NCBI GenBank assembly: GCA_964573705.1
Contig: CAZNLT010000211.1
Coordinates: 1 to 9,375 of the forward strand
DNA length: 9,375 nucleotides
From: JAABSQ01 sp964573705
Lineage (GTDB): Bacteria > Desulfobacterota > Desulfobacteria > Desulfobacterales > Desulfococcaceae
Direction: 5' to 3'
This document shows positions 1-6,587 of this stretch, piece after piece (within the stretch, counting starts at the first letter, position 1; each line of letters opens with the position of its first letter). The notes beneath the pieces are model-generated. The model saw nothing but the letters and a program-made list of their open reading frames with translations. It had not been told where the DNA came from and searched no databases. Both the position numbers and the translations under genes were made by a program.

Positions 1-271
1 AAGTTCCTTGTTATGAATGTCGATAGGGATGTGTTTTCATCATTACTGATGATAATGTTTTTCCAAATAATTATTTTTTTATCATGCTGGTAGGTATAGA
101 GCAAGCTTGGAGTTCATCCGACTACCAGGTTATTGCTGATTCATTTTCGGGCAGATTGTACGGAACATCAATCAGTCTGTCCCGCGTCTTTTTTTCCAGA
201 TTTCATCTGTGATTTCCATCAGGGTGGTGATGGGAACCATGTCCATCAAGAGAAATCACTCGGACCATAGT
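1..271. other. AT-rich stretch without a supported gene
   Basis: This segment is clearly richer in A+T than the rest of the window. I see no convincing gene. On the plus strand one frame stays open from about position 30 to 209 without a good start. On the minus strand a 24-codon ORF begins MDMVPITTLMEI and ends in KKRRGTD. Neither resembles a family I know. A loose inverted repeat (ATGATAA at 49-55, TTATCAT at 79-85) is present with no T-run. The segment lies just past the stop codon of the minus-strand DsbA-like gene, and no clear terminator for that gene is visible. It could be decayed or foreign DNA. Confidence 0.4.
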
Positions 272-1429
272 TCAGGATAGGATGTAAATTGCAGCAGGAA
301 CAGCAGAATAATATACCGACGCCCTCTCCAGTTCCTCATCTATGATCTCACTAAGCTCTTCCACCGAAGGCGCTCCGGTATGCATTCGGCCGTTGATGAG
401 GAAGGTCGGGGTGGCGGAGATTCCCGTCTCCTTGGCTTCTTCCACATCCGATTCCACCTCAGAGAGGTGTGCTTCTTTTTCCAGGCATTGGGTGAAATCA
501 TCCAGGTTTAAATTCAGTTCCTCGGCAAAGGCTTTCAGCTGGTCGGTATTCGGTGGTTCTTCGGCGGCGAAGAGTTTGTCCTGATACTCCCGGAATTTTC
601 CCTGGTCATCGGCGCACCGGGCCGCTGCCGCCAGGAAATCGGCGCCTTCGTGGGCGGGCAAGGGGAAATCTTTGAAAACCCATCGAATTTTGCCCGCATA
701 CCGGTCCTTGATCTCTTTTGTGATCTCGTGGGCCTGGCGGCAGGCGGGGCAGAGATAATCGGAAAATTCGACTACGGTGACGGCGGCATCGGCGGGGCCC
801 TGGGTCGGGCTGCCTTCCAGGCTCACCTCCGTATAAGGCAGATCGGGCTCCTCCAGATAGATCTTGACGTCGTAGCGGTCCCGAAGGGTGTCCGCATACC
901 CCTTGAGTACATCTTCGGCCTGGTCGGTGGCGGGCAGGGTTTCCATGGGTTCCGGTCCGGTGTCTTTTTCCTTTTTCTGTTCGGACATTACCGAATTCAC
1001 CAGCTCCTGGACCGATACCCCTTTCCGCTCCGCCTCCTTTTGAACCAGCCGCTTGGAGATGATCTCGTCCAACCGCTTCCGCTTCATTTGATAGATTTGG
1101 GATTTCAGTTCATAAATGCGGCCGGCAAGCGGCTTTTCCACCTTTTCGGCGGGAATCTCTTCGCCCTCAATTTCTGCGATTGCCGTGGTCGCTTCCATTT
1201 CTCCTACTTCGGGAGCGGCGGCGGTTTTCGCCCGGTTTTCCCGGGAGATGAGGTAATCGGAGACCATAAAGGCCAGGAGGATGATCGACAGCGCCTCCCA
1301 GAGGCGGTCCGCATCGAAAACGGCCAAAAACAGCAGCACCACCACCGCGTTTAGCAGACAGAAGATGCAGAAGGCCCGAATGGTGGCCATGATTTTCAGA
1401 AATGTCAGCTCCACTCCGATTCCCGCCAT
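272..1429 (-). CDS. Truncated VKOR tail fused to DsbA-type thioredoxin domain (thiol oxidoreductase)
   Basis: Predicted membrane-anchored disulfide oxidoreductase of 385 aa acting outside the cytoplasmic membrane. Residues 5-39 resemble the C-terminal end of vitamin K epoxide reductase (VKOR): a CIFC motif (Cys21, Cys24) at the head of a hydrophobic helix. A second helix spans about 44-62. Residues 100-150 form a charged helical segment (EIISKRLVQKEAERKG) like the SurA-N-like stretch that precedes some DsbA domains. Residues 200-370 are a DsbA-like thioredoxin fold with catalytic CPAC at 227-230 and the cis-proline motif ATPTF at 339-343. In VKOR-DsbA fusions the VKOR part reoxidises the thioredoxin domain, but here about the first 100 residues of VKOR, including the loop cysteine pair, are missing. 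An in-frame TGA lies 12 nt before the ATG and glgX ends 83 bp upstream, so the missing part is not adjacent. The hydrophobic tail after residue 370 is also unusual. The DsbA-like fold is secure; the VKOR reading is likely. Confidence 0.85.
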   Translation of the reverse strand: MAGIGVELTFLKIMATIRAFCIFCLLNAVVVLLFLAVFDADRLWEALSIILLAFMVSDYLISRENRAKTAAAPEVGEMEATTAIAEIEGEEIPAEKVEKPLAGRIYELKSQIYQMKRKRLDEIISKRLVQKEAERKGVSVQELVNSVMSEQKKEKDTGPEPMETLPATDQAEDVLKGYADTLRDRYDVKIYLEEPDLPYTEVSLEGSPTQGPADAAVTVVEFSDYLCPACRQAHEITKEIKDRYAGKIRWVFKDFPLPAHEGADFLAAAARCADDQGKFREYQDKLFAAEEPPNTDQLKAFAEELNLNLDDFTQCLEKEAHLSEVESDVEEAKETGISATPTFLINGRMHTGAPSVEELSEIIDEELERASVYYSAVPAAIYILS

Positions 1430-1449
1430 GACGGTCCGGTTTCAAGCAT
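1405..1449 (-). other. 14-codon leader ORF with strong ribosome binding site, overlapping the DsbA-like gene start
   Basis: An AAAGGAG Shine-Dalgarno sequence sits 4 nt before an ATG at 1449 that opens a 14-codon ORF (MLETGPSWRESEWS, stop at 1405-1407). The ATG of the DsbA-like gene (1429) lies inside this ORF in another frame and has no close Shine-Dalgarno of its own. Either the short ORF delivers ribosomes to the internal start by coupling, or a frameshift or deletion separated the original start from the rest of the gene. I cannot decide between these. Confidence 0.4.
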
Positions 1450-1512
1450 GGGTCTCCTTTGATTTCAATTCACACCGGACCCCGTAAAGGGGGTGGGTAG
1501 AATGGGTTGGGA

Positions 1513-3612
1513 TCAAAAAAACGGAATCGTCGTCCGTCGATTTTCAAAGGGTTTTTCCAGAATTACCACCGAACGAGACCGGACCGTATAGTGAAGCCCC
1601 TGAATCGGTGCGCCGGCCTCGTCCTGGAGAATATCCTCGGGGCCGGGAAGGCTGGTATCCACCATTCGCCGCCATTGTTCTTTCCGCCCTTCCTGAATCT
1701 CAAACTTCAGATCTTCTTGATAGCCATTGATCATCACGTACAGGTCCCCCTGCTTCAGGGATGCGCCGCTCAACCGATAGGCCAGGGTATGGGAATGGTC
1801 ATTCAGATCCACCCCTCCGGCGGTGCCGAACCACCGGATGTCTTCCCGCCAGAAACGGCTTCTGGCAATGGACGGGCGGCTCTTGCGAAAGGCGATCATT
1901 CGTTTGAAGAACCGAAACATGTCGGGGTTCTTTGTGAGCAGGTCCCAGTCGAGCCAGGTAATTTCGTTGTCCTGGTTGTAGGGGTTGTTGTTTCCCTTCT
2001 GGGTGTTCATGAACTCATCTCCGGCGCAGAACATGGGGGTGCCGTTGGAGAGCATCAGCAGGCAGAAAAAGTTTTTGATCTGCCTTCGGCGAAGGGCCAT
2101 CACTTCTTTGGGAACCCCCTCGTCCCCTTCCCATCCGCAGTTCCAGCTTCGGTTGTCGTCGGTGCCGTCGGTGTTGTCATGGCCGTTGGCCTGGTTGTGC
2201 TTTTCGTTGTAGGAGACCAGGTCATACAGACAGAATCCGTCATGGGCCGTGATGAAATTGACGCTCTGGTAGGGCCGATAGACTTCGACCGGGCCGTCGG
2301 GGAAGAGGTCGTCACTGCCGTACAGCCGCTGCATCAGGGCGCCGATATACCCGGTGTCTCCCCGGACAAAGGACCGGATGTCGTCGCGGAATTTGCCGTT
2401 CCACTGCCGCCACTGCATGCCCGGAAAGCTCTGGCCGAGAAGGTTGCTGTTGATGTCCCAGGCTTCGGCCACCAGACGCCGGTCGTGCAGATAGCCCATC
2501 AGTCCGATTTCGGAGATCAGCGGCGGGTTTTCCAGGTCGACGGCACCCCTCAGGTCCCGGGCGAAAATGGAGGCCAGATCGAACCGGAATCCGTCCACCC
2601 CCATGGATACGGCCCAGTAGTCGAGGCTGGAGAGAATCAGTGCCCGCACATTGGGATGGGCGCAGCTCAGGGTGTTTCCGCACCCGGTGTCGTTGATATA
2701 ATCTCCGTTTTCCCGCATGAGGTAGTAGCTGCGGTTGTCGATTCCCCGGTAGCTGTGGGTGGGGCCGTCGTCGCCGGCTTCGCTGGTGTGGTTGTAGACC
2801 ACGTCCAGCCAGACCTCGATTCCGGAGGCATGAAAGGCGTTGACCATTTCCCGGAATTCCCGGGCAGGGTCGTCTTCGGCGGAATACCCGCCATGGGGAG
2901 AGAAGAAATTGAGGGTCATATAGCCCCAGTAGGACCCTTCCTGGGGATCGAACTGGTGGATGGGCAGCAGCTCCACCGCGGTGATTCCCAGATCGATCAG
3001 GTAGGGGAGCTTTTCCGTCAATCCGGCGAAGGTTCCCCGCTTTTCCGGGGCTACGCCGGAATTGGACCGGGCGGTGAATCCCTTGACATGGAGCTCATAG
3101 ACGATCAGATCATGCCCGTGCCGGGGCGGGGGATTGTCGGGCAAGTCAAACGGCTTCCGCTTGACCGGGAGCACCCCCAGCACGGCCTTTCCGTCGGTCG
3201 GCCCCGGCTGTTTGGCGGCGTCCCGGTCAAAGCCGGGCGGGAAGGAGACCGATCCGGCAAAAGGATCCAGGAGCACCTTTTCCGGATCGAACCGGTGGCC
3301 GGCCTTCCGATCGAAAGGGCCGGTCACCCGGTAGGCGTAAAGGGTCGCCCCTCGAAGCTGATTTTTCGGCACCAGGCAGTGCCAGATCAAACCGGTCTTG
3401 TTGATCAGGGGATTCAGTTCGTATTGATGCACCGGGTTTACGGTATCTTCTTCAGTATAGAGGAGCAGAGTGATTTTTTGGGCAAAGCGAGAAAAGAGCG
3501 CGAAATTATAGGTTTTTTCCGCTTCCACCCAGGTGGCGCCCAGGGGCCACGGGGCGCCCTCGACTTTTTTCCATTCGTCATTGAGGTGCATCTGATTTCC
3601 GAGTTCTTCCAT
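1513..3612 (-). CDS. glgX: Glycogen debranching enzyme, isoamylase type (GlgX)
   Basis: Hydrolyses alpha-1,6 branch linkages in glycogen or limit dextrin in the cytoplasm (GH13 family). With the start at 3612 the protein has 699 residues. Residues 17-115 form the N-terminal carbohydrate-binding module typical of isoamylases (WPLGATWVEAEKTYNFALFS). The catalytic barrel shows all four GH13 regions: DVVYNH at 270-275, GFRFDLA at 341-347 with nucleophile Asp345, VAEAWD at 381-386 with acid/base Glu383, and NFITAHDG at 452-459 with Asp458. The stretch YNEKHNQANGHDNTDGTDDN is characteristic of GlgX. The frame stays open to 3813, but nothing upstream of 3612 looks conserved. A second ATG at 3591 has a better Shine-Dalgarno (GGAA) and is a fair alternative. 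No other glycogen gene is present nearby. The DsbA-like gene follows on the same strand after 83 bp, but a functional link is unlikely. Confidence 0.95.
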   Translation of the reverse strand: MEELGNQMHLNDEWKKVEGAPWPLGATWVEAEKTYNFALFSRFAQKITLLLYTEEDTVNPVHQYELNPLINKTGLIWHCLVPKNQLRGATLYAYRVTGPFDRKAGHRFDPEKVLLDPFAGSVSFPPGFDRDAAKQPGPTDGKAVLGVLPVKRKPFDLPDNPPPRHGHDLIVYELHVKGFTARSNSGVAPEKRGTFAGLTEKLPYLIDLGITAVELLPIHQFDPQEGSYWGYMTLNFFSPHGGYSAEDDPAREFREMVNAFHASGIEVWLDVVYNHTSEAGDDGPTHSYRGIDNRSYYLMRENGDYINDTGCGNTLSCAHPNVRALILSSLDYWAVSMGVDGFRFDLASIFARDLRGAVDLENPPLISEIGLMGYLHDRRLVAEAWDINSNLLGQSFPGMQWRQWNGKFRDDIRSFVRGDTGYIGALMQRLYGSDDLFPDGPVEVYRPYQSVNFITAHDGFCLYDLVSYNEKHNQANGHDNTDGTDDNRSWNCGWEGDEGVPKEVMALRRRQIKNFFCLLMLSNGTPMFCAGDEFMNTQKGNNNPYNQDNEITWLDWDLLTKNPDMFRFFKRMIAFRKSRPSIARSRFWREDIRWFGTAGGVDLNDHSHTLAYRLSGASLKQGDLYVMINGYQEDLKFEIQEGRKEQWRRMVDTSLPGPEDILQDEAGAPIQGLHYTVRSRSVVILEKPFENRRTTIPFF

Positions 3613-3632
3613 TAGCGGTGTTCCATTAGCGG
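3607..3632 (-). repeat. 12-bp direct duplication over the glgX start
   Basis: CCGCTAATGGAA occurs twice on the minus strand with a 14-bp period (3621-3632 and 3607-3618). Each copy contains an ATG. The upstream copy (ATG at 3626) opens a 4-codon ORF that stops at TAA overlapping the glgX ATG as TAATG. This could be a small slippage duplication that gives two competing starts. Confidence 0.7.
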
Positions 3633-3715
3633 GATTCCAGTTTGTCTGCTTCGGATCCTGAAAAAAGAGAAAGATGAAGGGCAAGAAATCTTTTGACTTC
3701 TTCAAAAGAATGGTA

Positions 3716-3744
3716 AAATTAGCAGAATTTCGAGGGGCAGGCAA
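3716..3744 (-). promoter_or_regulatory. Candidate sigma-70 promoter for glgX
   Basis: On the minus strand TTGCCT (3739-3744) is followed after 17 bp by TAATTT (3716-3721), with a TG one base before the -10 as in extended -10 promoters. The match is moderate. The transcript would have a leader of roughly 100 nt before glgX. This region lies between two divergent genes; I found no equally good promoter for the plus-strand gene. Confidence 0.4.
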
Positions 3745-3913
3745 TAAGGGATTTTGTGTACATTCGCATAAAAAGACGTAATCCGGACCGGGAAATCGGC
3801 CGGCCGCTTGCATGATGGGGAAGGGGAATACCCGCTATACCCTATGGCGCACGATGGAGAACCGTGCTAAATACCCCGGAATCGGTTACGCCACTCAAAG
3901 GAGAGTGGAACAA

Positions 3914-3955
3914 ATGAAACCCACACCGGGACACTTGGAAAAACAGGGGGTTTGA
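3914..3955 (+). other. 13-codon leader ORF before the PGPGW-type gene
   Basis: A good Shine-Dalgarno (AAAGGAG, 10 nt before the start) precedes ATG at 3914, which reads MKPTPGHLEKQGV and stops at TGA 3953-3955. The stop overlaps a TTG codon (3952-3954) in the frame of the downstream membrane protein as TTGA, a layout typical of translational coupling. No attenuator hairpin is visible. It may be a real leader peptide or a chance ORF. Confidence 0.4.
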
Positions 3956-3966
3956 GAAGTCAGAAA

Positions 3967-4389
3967 ATGATCGAGTGGATAGCAGACTGGGCCCAGGCCC
4001 ATGAAACCTTATTATGGATATTGGGTAGTTTTTCGCTTCTTATCTTTGCCCTCAGCCTCGTCGTGCTGCCTATTGTTATTATTAAAATGCCTCGGGATTA
4101 TCTCTCTTCACCCGACGCCTCCATTCGGAGTTTCAAACACGGGTCCGCCTGGGACCGCACCTATCTGGTGGGTAAAAACATCATCGCGGTCCTCTTGATT
4201 TTGGCGGGTTTGGCCATGCTGCTGCTGCCGGGGCAGGGATTGCTGACCCTGGTGATCGGATTGTCGATGCTCAATTTTCCCGGAAAACGGGTGTTGATCA
4301 AGAAAATCCTGGCCCATAAAAAAGTATTGGGGACCGCCAATTGGTTGCGTGAAAAGGGGGGCAAACCGCCGCTCGAAGCACCGTCATAA
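3967..4389 (+). CDS. Small PGPGW-type transmembrane protein
   Basis: A 140-residue membrane protein of unknown function. It has one strong transmembrane segment at about 17-40 (LLWILGSFSLLIFALSLVVLPIVIIK) and a long hydrophobic region at 70-104, interrupted by LLPGQG at 86-91. This matches the position of the PGPGW motif in the 'putative transmembrane protein (PGPGW)' family, here with PGQG instead of PGPG. A basic tail follows (GKRVLIKKILAHKK). I chose ATG 3967 because residues before it (TTG at 3952, five codons earlier) look non-conserved. TTG at 3952 is possible if translation is coupled to the leader ORF. The gene is divergent from glgX and convergent with rtcR, so it is probably monocistronic. 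Family assignment is likely; function is unknown. Confidence 0.75.
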   Translation: MIEWIADWAQAHETLLWILGSFSLLIFALSLVVLPIVIIKMPRDYLSSPDASIRSFKHGSAWDRTYLVGKNIIAVLLILAGLAMLLLPGQGLLTLVIGLSMLNFPGKRVLIKKILAHKKVLGTANWLREKGGKPPLEAPS

Positions 4390-4529
4390 TCGGTTACGGC
4401 CCCGCTTTCGGTCTCATCCGTTTGCCCGGGCGTAATCCCCGCGCTGTTTGCGTTTTATGGCCATGATCACCGTTTCGGCCTTGCCCATTATTCAGGCTTT
4501 TCTGGAATGATGATCAAGGCCCGCTTCAT

Positions 4530-6137
4530 CTATTCAATATTCCGCCAGTCGATTCCGAACCGATCCAAATATTTTCGAAGCCGGTCCGCGTCGTTGGGCC
4601 GTCTTTTGGCCTTTCTTGAGACCGCAAAAAGTGCCCGTCCCGCCTCCGACAGGGACCGGGTCTTCATAATCACTCGGATTACTTCGGCCAGTTGGACCCG
4701 ATCGAACCGATCCAGTTCCGCGGCACGGTCTTGTCCCAGAATTCGGGTGACCGGATCATCCGCCTTTGAAGATTCTTTTTCGAATTTTCCCCCCTGCCAG
4801 CGTTCGCACAAACGTCGGATTTCCGCGTCCACTTCCTTCAGGGTGATGCGGCCGTTCGGGGCCAGGGTGGCCATGCGGACCACCGCGCCGTTGAGGTCCC
4901 GAAAATTGGCGTTCCAAACCGCCTCGTCGGAAGTCGCAAATTCGAGAAATCGCCGGCCGGCCTCTTTATTGAAGCTCACCCGCATGCCGCTATTTTCCGC
5001 GAATTTATTCAGTTCGAATTCGAGGTTGGGTGCGATGTCCTCGCTCCGGTCCTTGAGGCCCGGCATGTCGAAGGTCCAGAGATTGATTCGGGCCAGAAGA
5101 TCCGACCGGAAGCGGCCGCCGGCGGTTTCAGCGAAAAGATTCCGGTTGGCGCCGCAGATAAGCTGAAAATCGCTGCACGCCTCCCGGTCCGATCCCATGG
5201 GAAGAAATCGTTTTTCCTCGACCGCCCGCAGCAGCATGGATTGTTCATCGATCCCCAATTCCCCCACTTCATCCAGGAACACCATGCCCTCATGGGCTGC
5301 ACCCAGCATTCCCTCCCGGTCCGCCACCGCGCCGGTGAAGGCTCCCTTTCGGTGGCCGAACAGGGTGGACATGGCCATATCCCCGCGCAGGGTGGCGCAG
5401 TTGACTTCGGCAAAGATGCCGGTGAGCTGCCTGCGGGACCGTTTTAATTCATAAATCCGCCGGGCCAGAAAGGATTTCCCCGCTCCGGTGGGGCCGGTGA
5501 TCAGGATCGGCTCCCGAGACCGGACTGCTACCCGTTCGATCTCTTCGATCAGCGTGTTAAATGCCCGATTTCGGGTTTCGATTCCGGATTTCAGGAAAGA
5601 GATGTCGTCCCGTTGTTCCTTCTGAAATCGCATGGCGATCCGGTCGTATTTGGACAGATCCAGATCAATGATGGAGTAAACCCCGGCCGGGTCTCGGTCT
5701 CGTCCGGATGCGGGTCCGGTCTGAAGCAGCCGGGCCGGAAAATGGCGGGACTCGCAGAGCAGAAACAGACAGATCTGGGCCACATGGCTGCCGGTGGTGA
5801 TGTGAATCAGGTATTCCTCTTTTTCCGGATCAAAGGGATAGGCCGTCGCAAAGTCATGCAGCACCCCGTAGACCTCTTCGAAATCCCAGGGATCACTCAT
5901 AGCCACCGGATGCGGGATGATGTCGGTATTCGGGGATATTATTCGAATATCTTCGATTACTCGGTGGAGCAGGCTTCCGAACTTCTTTTGATACAGCAGG
6001 TCGAAGCGATGCACCGGCAGATCCGGGTGCCGGCATAAGGCCACGGTCGGGCGCCAGCGATTCCAGCGGGATTCCCGCTTGCCCATGTCCAGCGTCGGCC
6101 CAAGCAGTCCGATCACCACGAGCGGTTTGGTTTTCAT
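4530..6137 (-). CDS. rtcR: RtcR, sigma-54-dependent activator with CARF sensor domain
   Basis: A 535-residue transcription activator that in enterobacteria senses RNA damage products and activates RNA-repair genes from a sigma-54 promoter. Residues 1-180 form the N-terminal CARF-like Rossmann domain, with RtcR signatures RWNRWRPTVALC, SDPWDFEEVY and YLIHITTGSHVAQI. The AAA+ domain follows: Walker A GPTGAGKS at 215-222, the sigma-54-contacting GAFTGA loop at 265-270, Walker B VFLDE at 286-290, and an arginine-rich segment near 340-350. The C-terminal Fis-type helix-turn-helix is at about 480-530 and ends with the RtcR-typical NDADRLRKYLDRFGIDW. ATG 6137 matches the E. coli RtcR N-terminus as I remember it; the frame also allows TTG at 6161. 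It is divergent from a sigma-54 promoter, a tRNA-like RNA and a slipin gene. No rtcA or rtcB lies in the window, which is unusual. Identity is very secure. Confidence 0.97.
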   Translation of the reverse strand: MKTKPLVVIGLLGPTLDMGKRESRWNRWRPTVALCRHPDLPVHRFDLLYQKKFGSLLHRVIEDIRIISPNTDIIPHPVAMSDPWDFEEVYGVLHDFATAYPFDPEKEEYLIHITTGSHVAQICLFLLCESRHFPARLLQTGPASGRDRDPAGVYSIIDLDLSKYDRIAMRFQKEQRDDISFLKSGIETRNRAFNTLIEEIERVAVRSREPILITGPTGAGKSFLARRIYELKRSRRQLTGIFAEVNCATLRGDMAMSTLFGHRKGAFTGAVADREGMLGAAHEGMVFLDEVGELGIDEQSMLLRAVEEKRFLPMGSDREACSDFQLICGANRNLFAETAGGRFRSDLLARINLWTFDMPGLKDRSEDIAPNLEFELNKFAENSGMRVSFNKEAGRRFLEFATSDEAVWNANFRDLNGAVVRMATLAPNGRITLKEVDAEIRRLCERWQGGKFEKESSKADDPVTRILGQDRAAELDRFDRVQLAEVIRVIMKTRSLSEAGRALFAVSRKAKRRPNDADRLRKYLDRFGIDWRNIE

Positions 6138-6174
6138 GTTTTCTCGGGTAGGCTTATCCAAAAGTATACAAAAT

Positions 6175-6194
6175 TATTTTTATGGATAAAAATA
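6175..6194. promoter_or_regulatory. Perfect 9-bp inverted repeat, candidate RtcR binding site
   Basis: TATTTTTAT and ATAAAAATA flank a central GG, giving a 20-bp palindrome. It lies about 110-125 bp upstream of the -24 element of the sigma-54 promoter, a normal distance for an enhancer site. It also covers the -10 of the candidate rtcR promoter, so binding there could repress rtcR. An AAGTATA at 6162-6168 and its inverse TATACTT at 6277-6283 form a second, looser pair. The AT composition makes a chance palindrome possible. Confidence 0.45.
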
Positions 6195-6216
6195 TCTGAA
6201 ATTCACGGGAAGTCAA
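6189..6216 (-). promoter_or_regulatory. Candidate sigma-70 promoter for rtcR
   Basis: On the minus strand TTGACT (6211-6216, five of six consensus bases) and TATTTT (6189-6194, four of six) are separated by 16 bp. Transcription would begin near 6182, about 45 nt before the rtcR ATG. This would give the constitutive supply of RtcR needed for sensing. Confidence 0.55.
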
Positions 6217-6299
6217 TCTAAAAGTGGAAAAGGGTTTTAGAAATTGAAAATGAAATAAAAATAGTGATTTGTATTTTATACTTGCGGTCAATGCTTTCG

Positions 6300-6316
6300 T
6301 TGGCACGATCATTGAT
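6300..6316 (+). promoter_or_regulatory. Sigma-54 (-24/-12) promoter of the tRNA-like RNA and slipin unit
   Basis: TTGGCACG-ATCA-TTGAT matches the RpoN consensus TTGGCACG-N4-TTGCW except for A in place of C in the -12 element. The GG/GN spacing is correct. It is divergent from rtcR, whose product requires exactly this promoter type, which raises confidence. The predicted transcript start is near 6326-6328. The -12 deviation may weaken basal holoenzyme binding. Confidence 0.8.
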
Positions 6317-6447
6317 ATAGAAAGCGGCGTCTGATCGTGTCGGGACCAGCGGCGCGCTTGCCGTTGATCGGATTCATTTTTTCTGAAAACGACAATCCGG
6401 CGGGTGTGTACCGAACATGGATTCTGACGAAGACATCGATCGGCACT
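6317..6447 (+). other. Transcribed leader before the tRNA-like RNA
   Basis: About 120 nt lie between the predicted sigma-54 start and the tRNA-like element. A hairpin with stem CGGATT (6369-6374) and AATCCG (6394-6399) encloses a TTTT/AAAA inner stem. No gene is present. If the tRNA-like element is processed like a tRNA, RNase P would remove this leader. Confidence 0.4.
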
Positions 6448-6523
6448 GTTTGGTTAGCTCAATCGGATAGAGCACTGTGCGTGGACACAGGTGTAGCGGG
6501 TTCGAATCCCGTACCAAAAGCCA
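6448..6523 (+). ncRNA. tRNA-like RNA with encoded CCA and an abnormal anticodon arm
   Basis: A 76-nt cloverleaf with all arms. Acceptor GTTTGGT (6448-6454) pairs with ACCAAAA (6513-6519) except for a G-A mismatch at the first pair. U8 and A9 follow. The D stem is GCTC/GAGC with loop AATCGGATA. The anticodon-position stem CTGTG/CACAG (6475-6479, 6486-6490) is perfect but closes a loop of only 6 nt, CGTGGA, with no uridine where U33 should be. The variable loop is GTGTA. The T arm is GCGGG-TTCGAAT-CCCGT, then discriminator G and genomic CCA (6521-6523). Position 15/48 would be A-A, so the Levitt pair is lost. Forcing a 7-nt loop gives apparent anticodon TGG, but the stem then mispairs. It most likely does not decode and instead mimics tRNA, like the tRNA-like module of YrlA RNAs found in Salmonella-type rtc operons. 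It lies directly downstream of the RtcR-type promoter. Confidence 0.8.
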
Positions 6524-6525
6524 TT

Positions 6526-6587
6526 GGGGACTGAAAATCCCCCTGACCCTATTACGGTCATTGTAAAAACGGTCCGCGGGAGGCGGA
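6526..6587 (+). other. Three consecutive hairpins immediately 3' of the tRNA-like RNA
   Basis: GGGGA/TCCCC (6526-6542), TGACC/GGTCA (6544-6560) and TCCGC/GCGGA (6573-6587) follow one another. None is followed by a real T-run, so they look like RNA structure or processing elements rather than an efficient terminator. They could protect the 3' end of the tRNA-like RNA or limit read-through into the slipin gene. Confidence 0.45.

Noticed and set aside
650..1354. 234-codon open frame on the plus strand opposite the DsbA-like gene
   Set aside because: Shadow of the minus-strand gene that carries CPAC and CIFC motifs; no domain seen in this translation.
1479..1494. ACCCC/GGGGT hairpin after glgX as a terminator
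   Set aside because: Only five pairs and no T-run on the minus strand.
1507..3615. 702-codon open frame on the plus strand opposite glgX
   Set aside because: It is the antisense shadow of a gene with all GH13 motifs on the minus strand; its translation is rich in Gly, Val, Pro and His with no recognisable domain.
6448..6523. Reading the cloverleaf as an ordinary tRNA-Pro (TGG)
   Set aside because: A 7-nt loop CGTGGAC breaks the anticodon stem pairing and lacks U33; the perfect stem gives a 6-nt loop.
6337..6534. 65-codon plus-strand ORF ending in AGSNPVPKAIGD
   Set aside because: It runs through the tRNA-like RNA; the 'GVAGSNPVP' type ending is the familiar false translation of a tRNA T arm.
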